DNA of 64,000 bases from Cryptomeria japonica (Eukaryota; Streptophyta; Pinopsida; Cupressales; Cupressaceae). The notes below the pieces were generated by a model. The model saw only the letters and a program-made list of their open reading frames with translations. It made no database searches and was not told the DNA's origin. Of the stretch, positions 1-11,809 are shown piece by piece. Made by a program: the position numbers and the translations under genes. Numbering within the stretch: the stretch's first letter is position 1; the number at the start of each line of letters is the position of its first letter. The stretch spans positions 532,496,291 to 532,560,290 of the forward strand of contig NC_081409.1 in NCBI RefSeq assembly GCF_030272615.1, read 5' to 3'.

Positions 1-1249
1 TATATATTTATATATATATATATTAATTTAGATAATTTATATATTAATATATAATATTAATTATTGGTCCCCTTATAGCGTATATTCCCATTGAATAAAT
101 AATTGTTGTTCAGTTGTTAATTTTAATTAAGTTAGGTATATATTGGGATATATATGTGCTATTTAATATTTTCGGATGGTGAAATTGTTTTAAATATATG
201 CAAGGGGATTTTATTTCATTAGGATGGGGTTTCCCATTTCTTTTTCCTTTTAATGTATATTTCCTTTTTTGTAAAGGGTAAATTTGTGTTGCTATAAAAG
301 AGGATTAGAGTATTGTTCCAAACAAGTATGTCAATGATGCTTATCTAAGGATTAAATAACATATTTAGACAATTAATGCTTTCCATTCATGTGAACTTGG
401 TTGAAAAAAAAATTAGTAGGGATGTAATTATGTTATGTCTTGATGCATATGAATGTAGTGAGTAGAAAACCAAGAATGACCTGGACTTGGATGAGGTAGA
501 AAACCGAAAACAACTTAGATCATTTAGAAAACTTGATCAACCTTTAAATGTTTAAATCAATATGGGAAAAGATTGTACTTTTTTTGGTTATTGCTTCGCA
601 AGTTCTAATTGTTGTTTTCGCTTTTGTTTAAAGTAATGACAAGAGCTGGATATGTTTGTTTGGACCCTATCATCTGGTTGTTTTGTGGTTGGCCGTAGTT
701 GGTCAGGCTCCTAGTTAGAGTATCGTTAGGCAATGGACCTTTGTATCAGCTTTTAATATGCTTAGTTGGATCCGTTTCTATGTAGGGATCATTTAGGATT
801 TATTGACAGAAGTGGTCGTTTGTATATTGGTTGTGCTCACCTATAAGGCAGGAATGTAAATGATGTGAACCCTATGTAACTATAACTTAATTAATTATCA
901 AAGGGGTCTTGCAGTTGAGAAGACCCGGAGGTGTAGCCCTCTAGGGGTGAACTCCGAGATCATTTTGGTGTGATGTGATACTTTTGTTTTTATGTTTCAT
1001 GGTTAGTGTTAGCATATATGGATGACAATTTGATAGAATGTATAAGTGGGTTAGATGCAAATTATCGTAATGCATGTATGTAGTCATCTTTTAAATGCAA
1101 TAAATGGATCATGAAGGAATGTACTCTAGTAATGTTAATGAAAATAGGTATGCATGAAAGGACCTCATTAGTTATGATGATATTATAGAGCATTTGGAAC
1201 AAGATGCATGGTATGGGTTTAAAGTATAATTGAACGTAATGAATGGATA
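1..1249. other. AT-rich left edge without recognisable gene
   Basis: No convincing reading frame is seen on either strand; the short open stretches carry no recognisable motif. The sequence is AT-rich with short TA runs at the very start. It is contiguous with the family A LTR that ends at 2153 and is probably the rest of that LTR or its element, but I could not align it with the right-hand copy, which leaves the window before the corresponding stretch. Confidence 0.4.
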
Positions 1250-1860
1250 ACAATTATTGGATGAACTCATCATATTACCTAAATTGTAATTCTAATGGAT
1301 GAACTTCATTTAGTTATTTGCATTTTAATCTTAATAAATTAACTTCATCATAAATACTATATTTTAACTAAAGTGGCTGAACTCAATTAGTCATTTACAT
1401 TTTACTCCTAATAAATGAACTTCATCATATTAGCTTCATTCTAACTATAATGGATGTATTCATCAAGCTATCTATATTTTAACCCTAATGGATGAACTTC
1501 ATTATTCTATTTACATTTCAACCTTAATAAATTAACTTCATCTTAGTAACTACATTCTAACTATGATGGATGAACTCAATTTGTTATCTACATTTTAACC
1601 TTAATAAATGAACTTCATCTCAATAGCTACACTCTAACTATAATGGATGAACTCTATTGGTCATTTACATTTTAACCTTAATAAACGAGCTTCATTATGT
1701 TAGCTATATTGTAATTAAAATGGATGGACTCGCCAAGTTAACCATATTTTAACCTTAATGGATGAATTTACATGTTATCTATATTATAACTTCTATGGGT
1801 AAATTTCCTCATGTTAGCCTCATCTTCAACCATATTAGATGAACGCTTCCAAATTTCAAT
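1250..1860. repeat. Degenerate 40-45 bp tandem array
   Basis: A unit of roughly 40-45 bp built around TGGATGAACTTCAT followed by a TTTACATTTTAACC-like stretch recurs about a dozen times with much drift. The same array, reverse complemented, is seen from about 63250 to the right edge. It lies inside the family A LTR and looks like an expanded minisatellite within U3. It is not coding. Confidence 0.75.
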
Positions 1861-2153
1861 AATGTTAATTCACTCAAGAAATTATATCCATGTTTCAAGT
1901 AATAGCATGTAATTAAGACATCCTACTTAATTGGATGAAACGTCGCGAGTTGAGTTAGGTGTTAAGTTACGTAATCACATTGGGAAAATCCTTAGGATCG
2001 TTTAGTCTTCCGATGTGCTATCTAAGCGTTAGATAACTCCAACGTCTCTTAAAGTTGAGTATTAAAGTTTAAAATATATATATATATATATATATGCACT
2101 CAATTTGAGTGTTTTAGCTTTAACCCTTCGGGGTTTCCTGGTGGGGCATTAGA
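1250..2153 (-). mobile_element. Family A LTR, minus orientation (partial)
   Basis: Read on the minus strand this begins TCTAATGCCCC at 2153, continues with GGAAACCCCGAAGGG and then runs into the ATGGATGAAC array. The sequence from 62907 rightwards reads the same way on the plus strand, starting TGTAATGCCCC, so the two are inverted copies of one LTR family. The boundary at 2153 interrupts the integrase frame of copia B, so A inserted into B. No coding region of A lies in the window, so its superfamily is unknown. A terminal TG is not preserved in this copy. Confidence 0.75.
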
Positions 2154-2664
2154 CGACAGCTATGCTGACAGCTTCTCTCTAGAAAGTCTTAGCTACACCT
2201 CATTGTATTAGCATAGTTCTTGTAGCTTCAAAAACTGATCGGTTGTTCCTCTCTGCAATACCATTCTACTATGGTGTCCTAGGTGCAGAAAGTTGTCTCT
2301 TAATTGCTTTGTCTTCATAGTATCTAGTGCATTCCTCTAAAGTAGACTCACCACCTTGATCAGTTCTTAATCACTTTATCTTATTTCCAGTTTCATTTTC
2401 ATCTAAGGCCCTAAATGCCTTAAACTTTCTAAAGGCTTTTATTTTGTCCTTCAAGAATGTGACCCACATCATTCTTGAGCAATCATCAGTGAAGATCATA
2501 AAATATCGATCACCTTGAATACTCCTAGTCCTTATAGGTCCAGAAAGGTCTATATGAACCAAATCTAGCAAATGTTCCGCTAAGAAAGATTTACTCTTAA
2601 AAGTTGAGGATTTCATCTTCCCTAAGTGACATTCCTTACACAGAGCATTCACCTGTTTGTCCAA
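2154..2664 (-). pseudogene. Copia integrase core, truncated (element B)
   Basis: The 2371-2664 part gives the zinc-binding end CKECHLGK and the core start with the first catalytic Asp (VHIDLSGP), then FTDDCSRMMWVTFLK. Minus-strand translation from 2370 to 2154 continues in the same family: a TDQGG-like stretch with the second Asp, then SAPRTP and an NGIAER-like stretch with the catalytic Glu. It is broken by several stops. The frame is cut at 2154 by the family A LTR, so the integrase C-terminus, RT and RNase H are absent from the window. Confidence 0.85.
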
Positions 2665-3141
2665 CTAAGGCAAACCTCTTACTAATTTGGACTTACTGAC
2701 TTTTACAATGTTATCAAAATTTACATGACAAAATCTCTGATGCCAAAGCCAACTATCATCTACTTTAGCAATTAAACAATTGTTGACTTTAGAATTCAGG
2801 TGAAATAAGTTACCTCTTGTCTGTTTGCCAATTGCAATAAGTTCACCTTTGCTTCTATAGATTTTACACAGTCCATTCTTGAATTCTAGTGGATAACCTC
2901 TATCATTGAGTTGAGCAACACTCAAAAGATTATGTTTCAATCCTTCTACCCAATAGACATCCTTTGCACTTCTCTTTGCACTAAGAGAGATAGTTCCCTT
3001 ACCTTTTACCATGCAAGGTGAGTCATTTCCAAATCTCACAAAACCTCCATCAAATTCTTTCAAACTAAGAAACTTACTCCGGTCACCAGTCATGTGGTGT
3101 GAATAGCCACTGTCTATAATCCAATCATCAAAACTATCCAT
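2665..3141 (-). pseudogene. Copia aspartic protease and GAG-pre-integrase (element B)
   Basis: The frame opens near WIIDSGYSHHMTGD, the copia protease active site (D-S-G followed by HHMT), continues through GHNLLSV-like and KGTISL-like stretches, and ends in the pre-integrase region with GNLFHLN and WLWHQRFCHVN, whose His residues belong to the integrase zinc finger. The usual Cys after the Gly of DSGC is Tyr here. It is contiguous with gag upstream and integrase downstream, from which it is separated by a stop codon. The element as a whole is defective. Confidence 0.85.
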
Positions 3142-3288
3142 ATGAGAGACTAATGCCTTTTGATTTGATGTCTCTTATTTAATGGAAACAAAGACAATGT
3201 CCTCATTTGCATCTCCCTCAAATTCTTCATCTATAATTCCTCCATCAACTGCAATGAGGCAATCTTATTTACCTTTGCCTTTGTACGT

Positions 3289-3624
3289 CTTATACTTCTC
3301 ATGTTTATGCTTATTATATCCATTTGGACAGTTAGCTGTAATATGTCCAATCTAGTTACATGCAAAACACTTCAAAGGTAATTTACCTCTTTACTTAATG
3401 GTACCTCTAGGTAACCACTTGGCCAACAATGCTTCAAGCTCAATCAGACTATCTTCATCATCAACTTCTCTGTTGGATCTAGACTCATGACTATGACTAG
3501 CTTTTCTGCTTTTCCTTACCGGTGGGTTAGAGACTAAAGCTCTAAATGTAGATTCCAATTTCTGAGAGCTTCCATCATAACCATTTAATTCAAATGTAGT
3601 TAGTTTACCAATGGTGGAGTCAAG
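3289..3624 (-). pseudogene. Copia gag C-terminal part with CCHC knuckle (element B)
   Basis: Minus-strand translation gives DSTIGKLTTFELNGYDGS, a charged stretch, then the zinc knuckle at about 3329-3373: C-F-A-C, four residues including a stop, H, four residues, C. The stop lies inside the knuckle. The first part of the same gag lies at 4848-5387 and joins this one exactly when the solo LTR at 3625-4842 is removed. Gag packages the element RNA. The long apparent frame here starts in LTR sequence, so its first residues are not gag. Confidence 0.85.
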
Positions 3625-4842
3625 TGTTGGCCATTTGGTGGAATTGATTTTGTATTGCATTGGTGTTTTGTTATTAATTCCACCACTAGATGTTTGGATG
3701 CTTTACCAGCACCCTTTTGGTCTCGACAAGTTGAGTGGTTTCTGGTTAACTTGGATCCGACATGATCTAGTAGGCTCTGGTATAGTCTAGTGATGGAATT
3801 GGCTAGTTCATGATACTCATGCTCATATTTGGTCAGTTGGTTTTGGTCTGGTGATCAAATGCTATCTTGCTTGCCTAAGAGCTTGGTTTTTGGTTCCAAC
3901 AAGGGTTTCACTAGTAGAGCTTTTGATGAATATATTTGATGAATTGCATAAGTGGTGTTGGTGAAAATTTTGGTGGAGTATCAGGATGTTATTGATGATC
4001 ATGTTCGCGACTTGGTGGATGGAGATCATTGCTAAAGTGTGTGGACCTATACTGGGTCCCAGTTGATCTAGGTTATGGGCCGAATTTAATGTAATGTGTG
4101 GATAGGACCTATTGATGTAGTTCCAAGATGTCTTATGTGTTGATATTATTTGTTTGGTCTAAGGTCAACATGGTTTTTAATTATGTAATTGGTTTATTGT
4201 CTAGTGGTTGACTTGATTATTTATGGTTGAGGGTTTGTATATATAGATGTAAGATCTCATTGTAGATCATCATGGTTAATGTTAGAGGTCATGGTCAAGG
4301 AATGTAATGTGTGAATGATGTAATATCATTTAGGAAGAGGAGTTGGTCGATCATTGGAGATCAAATTGGGTTTATGTAAAAAGATTTAGTCCTTTGGTAT
4401 TGAGCTTAAACTGAAATTGTACTCAGGTATAGGAGATGCTATCTTTTGTAGTTCAACACTTCTCTAGATTGTAGTCTAGATTTCTATGTAGTCAATGAGG
4501 CTCCTTTTGTAATGAGAAGTGCACTCTAGGCTGTTGGCCTTCCTGCAAGTGTAGGCCCCTCATTTCTAATTCACATACTTACTGCAGAAGTATTATCTGA
4601 CTGTGGGTAGGCTTCCCACCTTGGTTTTTCCCTTTACTGGGTTTTCCACGTACAAATATTGGTGTCATGTGGATGGTATTTATTTTGTGATTATTTTTTA
4701 TGCTTAATTAGTTTATCTTCTATTCTGGTATAATGTTTTGGGTTCCGGTATTAAAGTTTAAATTGCTAATGGTTCTGATAATCTCTGGAAACTTATTCAC
4801 CCCCCCTCTCAATTGTCTTTCGGGTATTTGAACTATCTAACA
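3625..4842 (+). mobile_element. Solo copia LTR (H family) with TCAAG target duplication
   Basis: The 1218-bp block starts TGTTGGCCATTTGG and ends ATCTAACA, giving the TG...CA ends of an LTR. It aligns along its length with the two LTRs of copia H (38454-39709 and 57305-58567), including the TCACCCCCCCTCTCAA stretch near the end and a TATATATAG box near 4238. It is flanked by the identical 5-bp sequence TCAAG at 3620-3624 and 4843-4847. There is no internal region, so the rest was lost by LTR-LTR recombination. It interrupts the gag of element B. Confidence 0.93.
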
Positions 4843-4847
4843 TCAAG

Positions 4848-5430
4848 AGTTACATTTGTTTTATCAATAGACTTGGGTTCCTAAATGATTGCAACTTGAA
4901 TAACATAGACCAGTAGAAGGGTTCTCAACACCTTGCTAACCACTGTGGTATCCTCTACTTTACCACCCACACTTTTGATCTCACCGACTATCTCCTTGAT
5001 CCTCTAACCATACTATTGAATATTCTCACCTTTAGCCATCCGCATGTCATCAAATTTACCTCTCATACTCTCCTCTTTAGCAATCTTCACGTGCTCATCA
5101 CCACTATAAATATCCTCAAGTTTCTTCCACACTTCAAAATCAGTCTCCAAACCATGGACATCAACATACTCTGAATCAGACAAGGAACTGATAATGGCCT
5201 CCAATGCTTGATTATTCTTATGTTGCTCCTTCTTTTGATCATCTGACAAAATCCCACTAGGAAAGCTACATTTGGTAACAACATGTTCCCAATATTGACT
5301 TCCTAAGCTTTTGATATAGATCTTCATCCTATCACTCCAGATTCTATAGTTTTCCCTATTGAACTTTGGACCTTCTTTCTTCATCATGTTCTTCTAGATC
5401 TTTACCTCAACTTGTTAGGCTTCAACAGAA
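4848..5430 (-). pseudogene. Copia gag N-terminal part (element B)
   Basis: The frame at 5013-5387 starts MMKKEGPKFNRENYRIW and has the features of the copia UBN2-type gag: W-R/K-I near the start, a helical NNQALEAIISSLSDSEY stretch, and ending GENIQ. Translation below 5013 continues the family (KEIVGEIKSVGGKVEDTTVV, then KTNVTL) after an in-frame stop and meets the solo LTR at 4842. The likely start is the Met at 5387, about 60 bp downstream of the primer site. The stops make it inactive. Confidence 0.85.
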
Positions 5431-5443
5431 GAGGACCTAAAAT

Positions 5444-5455
5444 GCTCTGATACCA
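5444..5455 (-). promoter_or_regulatory. Primer binding site, tRNA-iMet type (element B)
   Basis: On the minus strand the sequence is TGGTATCAGAGC, the classic plant copia primer site complementary to the 3' end of initiator tRNA-Met. It sits two bases inside the presumed LTR end and just upstream of gag. Confidence 0.9.
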
Positions 5456-5457
5456 AT

Positions 5458-6846
5458 TATTAATATGATGAATCAATAATGATCCAGTCAACTACTGAGA
5501 GAAGGGGGGGCTAAATCAGTAGATAGAAAAAAAACTAAACTTCCACCAAACTAACTGGTTCAAACACTGTACTATAAACTGCAACTGCACTATCAAGTTT
5601 ACCGGTTAACTAGAATACCAATATAACAATGTAATAGATATGAAACTCTCAAACCATTTAATCAAAACATCAAACCACTTTACTAATATTAGTAATAGCA
5701 TATTTTAGATCACTTCTAGTCATCTTAACACATGTAAGTGGCTTTACCCATTAAATAGACTAACCATATCAAAACATAACCACAAAACCATTCACTACTT
5801 GACACAATGATTTTTGACGTGGAAACCCAAATGGGAAAAACCATGGTGGGGATGAATACCCACAAGTATTTTGAACTCTTTTAAAGTTTTCCCTATTAGG
5901 AGCCAAGCCTTGTTATAAGCTTTACAAAAATGTCCTGTTAGGAACAACTCTGGTTAAGGACCACCCGGTTAAGGGATTGACTACAATACCTTGCTAAAGG
6001 CAATACCCTATTAGGAGTAACCTCGATAGAAGATTTCAAATCCAAACTAATTGATCACTTGGTTAGAGGATTTAGAAAACACCAAGCCTATTAAAGCTTA
6101 CCTAATTAAGGGATTTAACTATTGTAATTATTAGAGAATAATAGGGTTTTTGCTGATTTGGTAATAACACTACTCTGCTTGATCAGATCCTTTTATGCTC
6201 CTATCTACCTTCTCACATTTTGCAGATACTCCTTCTAGTTTGGCAATCAATCACATTGACACACTCAACCAAAATTGCCACTACTACAAAACAACTCATC
6301 GACCTTATAAGTGAAAGAATAGGTCGGTAACACATCACAAAACCTAAGATCTCATAGAGATTACAAACAAATCGGTTCAAACATGACCATTGGATTACAT
6401 AGAAATCATCTGCACATTGTTATAGACAACCTCAACCACTCCTGGATCACTGCACATTGGATCCTGTAACTCATCACATGGTTTCCACTTCATATGATGC
6501 ACTCGCTCATTCCCAAGATAAAACACTTATCTCTATGCACCAAAAAAACTTTGAAAATCATCACGTGCAACATGCATATGTTGCATAATCATCTCCAATC
6601 ACCATTCAATCATAGAATATCACAACTAATTCACGAAGCTCCATCGATTAGGGTTTGACATATCAACAAGTTAGGGTTACCGATTGATCTCTCTACTTCA
6701 ATAGTAATATCAGTTTCCTTCACTGCTCAACTACCGATTGCATTACTGCATCACTATCGGTTGCAATACAACACTATTATTAGTTGCAATTGATATTAAT
6801 GACAACACTTATACTTCATCAAGGAAATCTTGATGCAATACCAACA
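5458..6846 (-). repeat. 5' LTR of copia B
   Basis: The inner end is set by the primer site at 5444-5455; the last base pair before it reads TTAATA rather than the expected CTAACA. The outer end is placed at TGTTGGTATTGC (minus strand, from 6846), though TGTTGTTGG from 6849 is also possible. The stretch contains the run of Gs next to GTGAAT-like sequence and the TTTTTCC(A/C)ATTTGGG-type block also seen in the other copia LTRs here. No open frame of note lies inside. Its partner 3' LTR is outside the window. Confidence 0.75.
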
Positions 6847-8070
6847 ACATAACATCTCTTGTTCTAAAAATTGTTCATTACTGCTGTGCACATATTTGAC
6901 TTGTGACCAAAATTATTGGATATGAAACACTGATTGGTAAAGGTAGGACCATTGTTCATATTATTCATCCTACTTCTGCATTGATTTTGCATATGAACAA
7001 ATTTATTGTAAGTCAAGCATATACCATTGAATTTATAGGCATTTAGGTTGTCTTACCAGAGGATTCTTGTTCTTCTTCTGATTAGGTTTTGCATTGCCTT
7101 GTCCAGATTCAGATGATTCTCATTTTCCAAATCCAAGTCCTCCTATGTCTTTTCCATGTCTCTGATTTTCCAACATCTCATCAAGCCTTATTAAGCTCGC
7201 ATTGAATTTGTCTTTGTATTCATTTATAGTAGCGAGTTCATCTCTTAGGGAAACAATATGTCTTTCAAGTTCTCTACCATTATTCCATGATTGTGTCAAC
7301 TCCATCTTCAAATGATCATTCTCATAGGTAAGCCTGAAGCATTCATCTACTCTTTCCTTCAATGATTGTGTTAAGCTTTATTCATTATTCTTTTGCTCTT
7401 CAATCTCCTTAGTCAACTTCATCTCAGATTCAGAGGATTCTCATTTTTAAAATCCAAGTCCTCTCATGTCTTTTCCACATCTCTAAGTTTCCAACATCTC
7501 ATCAAGCCTTATTAAGCTCCCATTGAATTTGTCTTTGTATTCATTTACAGTAGCAAGTTCATCTCTTAGGGAAACAATTTGTCTTTCAAGTTCTCTACCA
7601 TTATTCCATGATTGTGTCAACTCTAGCTTCAACTGATCATTCTCATGGGTAAGCTTGAATCATTTATCTACTCTTTCCTTCAATGATTGTGTTAAGCTTT
7701 ATTCATTCTTCTTTAACTCTTCAATCTCCTTAGTTAACTTCATCACAATGGATTGCATCTCATTCTTCAATACAAAATTCTCTCTTGCAATTTTGTCACA
7801 TTCATCAGCTTTGTCCTGATTTTCAATGGTTTGATCTTATTTCTCCTTCATCTTGTCCATTGGCTCTTTCCTCTTATCTCTTGAAGTGCTCACTTAATCC
7901 TTCAAATCATTAATGAATTCTTCTATTGCATTTAGGTTTCTCTTTAAGGAACTTATCTCATTTATTGTTGCATCAAGATCCACAAGTGGCACATTAAGTT
8001 GTCTTTGCAAATCGAAATCCATTGATTCAATCTCCTAGATCTCCCTCAAGCGATTAGGATTCCTTAGAGG
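6847..8070 (-). pseudogene. Copia gag-like coiled-coil protein with CCHC remnants (element C)
   Basis: Minus-strand translation from about 8024 starts MDFDLQRQLNVPLVD and runs, with several stops, through Lys/Glu-rich coiled-coil sequence. A 107-residue stretch (ERVDECF, LTQSWNNGREL, IVSLRDELA, LIRLDEMLE, GKDIGGLGFGK) occurs twice in tandem. The end contains two decayed knuckles, around NKFVHMQNQC and CFISNNFGH. The gag core domain expected between primer site and coiled coil is not seen, so an internal deletion or a different gag architecture is possible. B inserted at its downstream end. Inactive. Confidence 0.7.
7104..7745 (-). repeat. Tandem duplication of a 321-bp coiled-coil segment
   Basis: Units 7104-7424 and 7425-7745 are close copies in direct orientation, both beginning CAGATTCAGA on the plus strand. 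The period of 321 bp is 107 codons, so the duplication keeps the reading frame and lengthens the coiled coil of gag C. The copies differ at scattered positions; the first (7120-7362) stays open, while the second carries stops. Confidence 0.9.
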
Positions 8071-8075
8071 AACTA

Positions 8076-8088
8076 GGCTCTAATACCA
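8076..8088 (-). promoter_or_regulatory. Primer binding site, tRNA-iMet type with one change (element C)
   Basis: The minus strand reads TGGTATTAGAGCC, one base different from the usual copia site TGGTATCAGAGC. It lies two bases from the LTR end at 8091. The following CTAATCGCTTGAGG resembles the leader of copia H. Confidence 0.85.
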
Positions 8089-8090
8089 AT

Positions 8091-9844
8091 TGTTTGAATC
8101 AAGGATCACTGAGAGGGGGGTGAATCAATGATCTACCAAAAAATAACTTTTTGAACTTATTCTTAGACCACCGAAAGCAAATACAGGAAAGTAAATTCCA
8201 GAAACATGAGAGAAAAAACCACAAAATCATAACACCAAGATTTTTACATGGAAACCTAGAAAGGAAAAACCACGGTGGGATTGGAACCCACAATATTCAT
8301 ATACTATGATAAAGAGTACATAAATACTATATAAGGGGAATGCACATGCATTCAAGCACACTGCCTAGAACCAAAGGTTTAGTTACAAAATGGAAATCTC
8401 ACTGACTTACAAATGAATTACAATGATTACTACAATGTGTGAACTCCAAATAGCATCAAACTATGCTTGGATGATTTCTGGTTAAGTGTAATAAGTCTGG
8501 CTATAACACCTCTGCAACTCTGATCCATTTTGCCTCTTTGTTATCGACTGGATCAAGAATGTGCATGTGAAACTGCGCCAAAATAGTTTCTTGATCTCAA
8601 TTCGCTCATACCATACATCAAAAAGATATTTCACACTAGTCTTACTGAAGCAGTCACCGATGAGGAAGGACCTAAAGGAGATCAATCTAGACCAGTCAAC
8701 AAGAGTAAACACAATGTAAACACACATATATGATGGAGGCAATACATAACAGATAATTTTATTGCATGAAATTTGATTACATACAACTAGTAACAACCGG
8801 GTTACAACATACCGACACATAGGCTTGGTAGAATAGGTCATAATCAAGACCTTGAGTCAAAAGATCTATCTTCTAGGCATAGCCTATCTATATTATACTT
8901 TGATTGATTCTAATTGATTGCATTCTAAAGAAAGATTACAAGTATATATCGATCCAAATGATCGAGTCATCCCAAAAGGGATCAAAACTCGAAGAACAAG
9001 ACCTAACATGCAAAATAAACAAGGTTGGCCTCCACCAAGAGATTCCTACAAAAAATCCAAAGGATGAAACATAGATCATGGGAAAAAGGTCGGCCACATG
9101 CCAAGGAACATCAAAATCAATGCTCAAGGCTTTGCAAGCTTCATAATAGGTTTTGGTAGATCACCAAAATAGGTCTCAGGAAACTGGTAACAAAAGAACA
9201 ACTGGTAGCAAGAAACTATCATGGAAATTGATAGTGATATCTTGTCGTTAAGTGATCCAAATGAGATATGGTTTGAAAGAAAGATAAATGATCAAGTCTT
9301 CAAGTAGAAGCCAACTCCACATGATTTGGTGAGCTAAAACTGAGACACAGAAAGGAAAACTGAAACTGCAAACAAAAAACAAAACAGAAAGGAAAATGTT
9401 TTTGGTTGATGCAAGATTGTTGTGAAGTGGGGATGCTCCTGCATCACTTATATATCCGCAACCACAAAATAAATCATTCACCAAGTCATCCAAGCACAAT
9501 ATGCAATGTAATGTGTAACTAGGTATCAGCTTAGATCAGATCACCAAAACGTGTGTAGATCCATAAAGTGATATAAAAATGACTTCTACAAGTCGTCCCT
9601 ATCATCCCATGCATGAATCTCACCACCACAATCACCGCAACACTTCTAGTCCAAAAGATGCTCTGCTGTCCTAAAATACTAGAGATAGATTACCACATCA
9701 CTTAATCCACTGGTTACAAAAAACCATGACTGCTGGATAAGATTTCCATGAAGAGTTTCCATCAATAACAACCCTAAACCATTAAATAAGCATCGATATC
9801 CATCAGATACGTGTCAATTACCAGCAAAACCTACCCATTATAAG
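8091..9844 (-). repeat. 5' LTR of copia C, outer boundary unresolved
   Basis: On the minus strand the LTR ends GATTCAAACA just before the primer site, with GATTCACCCCCCTCTCA about 20 bp inside, as in the other copia LTRs of this window. The part near 8330-8560 is distantly similar to 9880-10100 in the D LTR. The start of the LTR, expected to read TGTTG on the minus strand, could not be placed; 9530-9844 may belong to C, to D or to neither. Short open frames here have no recognisable motif. Confidence 0.55.
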
Positions 9845-10995
9845 ATAATACTCTATCATAGTATGTGTAAATAATACAATGGGGAATTCATATGTTTTCA
9901 GGCACACTTCCTAGAGCTCACTGCTCAAAATATAATGGCCCAGAAGATTCCAACCCTCAGGGAAGGTTCACTACCTTACAATAATATTTAGACTACAATT
10001 TGGATTACATGAACTGCAAAGATAGCATCAACTAATGCCTAATGATAGTTTCCGTTAAGCTCATTTGTCTACCTCACAACAATCTCTGCTAAATACAACA
10101 TACTGAAGGATAAATTTGCTTATGCACACATACACCACTCTCTGATAATGTGGGCACAACCTCGACACCCAAAATACATAAATATAACACGTATTTATAC
10201 AATTCATCAACCTTGACTACAAGGTTGGCCAAACCCTCAACCCTTAATTACAAAATTACATAACACAATACATAAATAAACCACCAGACCAATACAATTC
10301 CATAGAGGATATAGCATTGACCTAAACCAAATCTCCAAACATACATCACCACTAGAAATCTCACCAAGATCAACCACAACATGCTACACGACCAAATATA
10401 CTACATATTACGAAGAATATCACTGGATCAACAAAATCACCAATATCATGCATAAGGATCAATACGGACCATAAAAAAATAGGAAATGATCAGGAAACAC
10501 CAACAATCATATTAGGACTATCCGCAATAGCTGCACCAATACCACTTATTCAAATCATCATTGATCAACACACTAACACTCAAGAACACTTATCAATGAC
10601 AACTCAGACAAGAAAGATAGCTTACAGAGCACCAAATCATGAGCCATCTGAAATGTAGATACAAATGAACATCCAAAACATTATCTCAAATTTGCAACCA
10701 AAGATATAATCATACCAGAGCATATTGGATCAAGTACCAGACTCTGCCAACCACATAACACAAAAGAACAATATTCATACCAAAACCCACAACTCAACCA
10801 AATCACCACATAGAATCATGGAATCAATAAAGAATGAGGCATCTCTAGTTGATTCAACATCACAAATAGATAAACCAACTAGATCAACTCACTGCAAACA
10901 TTGGATCACCGGGATAACTCTCTACAACACCAAAAACATAGGAATATGTTCACATCAATGACAACAACATGTCCTAGTAGAAACCATATCCAACA
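9845..10995 (-). repeat. 3' LTR of copia D
   Basis: The LTR start on the minus strand is TGTTGGATATGG at 10995, directly preceded by the purine tract CAAAGGGGGAGA. It aligns closely over more than 1 kb with 36887-38024. A TATA-like TATAAATA on the minus strand lies at 10192-10199. The far end of the LTR, expected to carry the run of Cs seen in the related LTRs, is not recognised, so this copy is probably truncated near 9845. Confidence 0.75.
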
Positions 10996-11809
10996 ATCTC
11001 CCCCTTTGGAATTGATGGAAACATATGAATGTGAAAAATAATCAATGCAAAGGAATGAATCAACATCAACAAACCCCCCTTAAGATCATGCACACAAAGC
11101 TCCAAGATAAAGCAGTTTTTTACTTGCATCTCTCCCCCTTTGACAACAATGCCAAAGATAGAATACAAATCATGCTTCTCTCTCCAAACCAAATAATCTC
11201 TTTCTCCAAGAAGATAAATATCTTCCCTTAGAATGAACTCACAAATGATCATTTGAACCATACACTAACTACTCTGGCTGAGTAGCAACACCAACTCATC
11301 AACTCGGTTAAAAAGATAAGGCTCTGAACTCTACTAGATTGATGCAACTCCATGCATCTAGTTCTCATCAGGAGAGGTAGAGACCCCTAACTTGTCTCTC
11401 AAATAGAAAAATATATCTACAGGCGAAGGCTTAGTGAAAATATCTGTAATCTAATCCTTTATAGATACATATTCCAATCTGACTTCTTCATCACTAACTT
11501 TATCCCTGAAGAAACAATACTTAATTGATACATGCTTTATTTTAGAATGAAGTACTAGATTCTTGGAAATACAGATAGCACTTGAATTTTCATAATATAT
11601 AATAGTATTCTCATCGTAAACAACTCTAAAATCCTTCAACATCTGCTTCATCCAAACTACCTGAGTACAGTTGCTAGCAACAACAATATATTCAACTTCA
11701 ATAGTAGATAGAGATACAATATCTTGCTTCTTACTGGACCATTAAATCAATTTCTTTCCCAAAAATAAATCTCCATTGATAGTTCTCTTCCGGTCATCAA
11801 CATCACTAA
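10996..11809 (-). pseudogene. Copia RNase H and 3' untranslated region (element D)
   Basis: Minus-strand translation from 11809 gives SDVDDRKRT, SLSTIEVEYI, then the frame at 11451-11651 with YYENSSAICISKN, HSKIKHVSIKY and EVRLEYVSIKD, ending TDIFTKP: the C-terminal half of copia RNase H. The first catalytic Asp region lies beyond the break at 11809, where unrelated sequence begins. Downstream are two purine tracts (minus strand, near 11150-11130 and 11008-10996), the second next to the LTR. Everything upstream of RNase H is lost or displaced. Confidence 0.85.

Larger units (their letters stand above)
2154..6846 (-). mobile_element. Copia element B: 5' LTR, gag, protease, partial integrase
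   Basis: Reading on the minus strand the order is 5' LTR (6846-5458), tRNA-iMet-type primer site (5455-5444), gag, CCHC knuckle, aspartic protease, pre-integrase and the first two thirds of integrase. Gag-protease-integrase before RT is the Ty1/copia order. The RT half is missing because the family A LTR begins at 2153. A solo LTR of the copia H family sits in gag at 3625-4842. The 5' LTR starts inside the gag region of copia C, so B appears to have inserted into C. Many stops show it is dead. Confidence 0.85.

Noticed and set aside
1250-1860. Possible CRISPR-like array
   Set aside because: Units are variable tandem copies without distinct spacers, in plant LTR DNA.
10725-11261. Small frames on both strands across the D LTR and 3' UTR
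   Set aside because: No motif; they overlap the LTR start and purine tracts.
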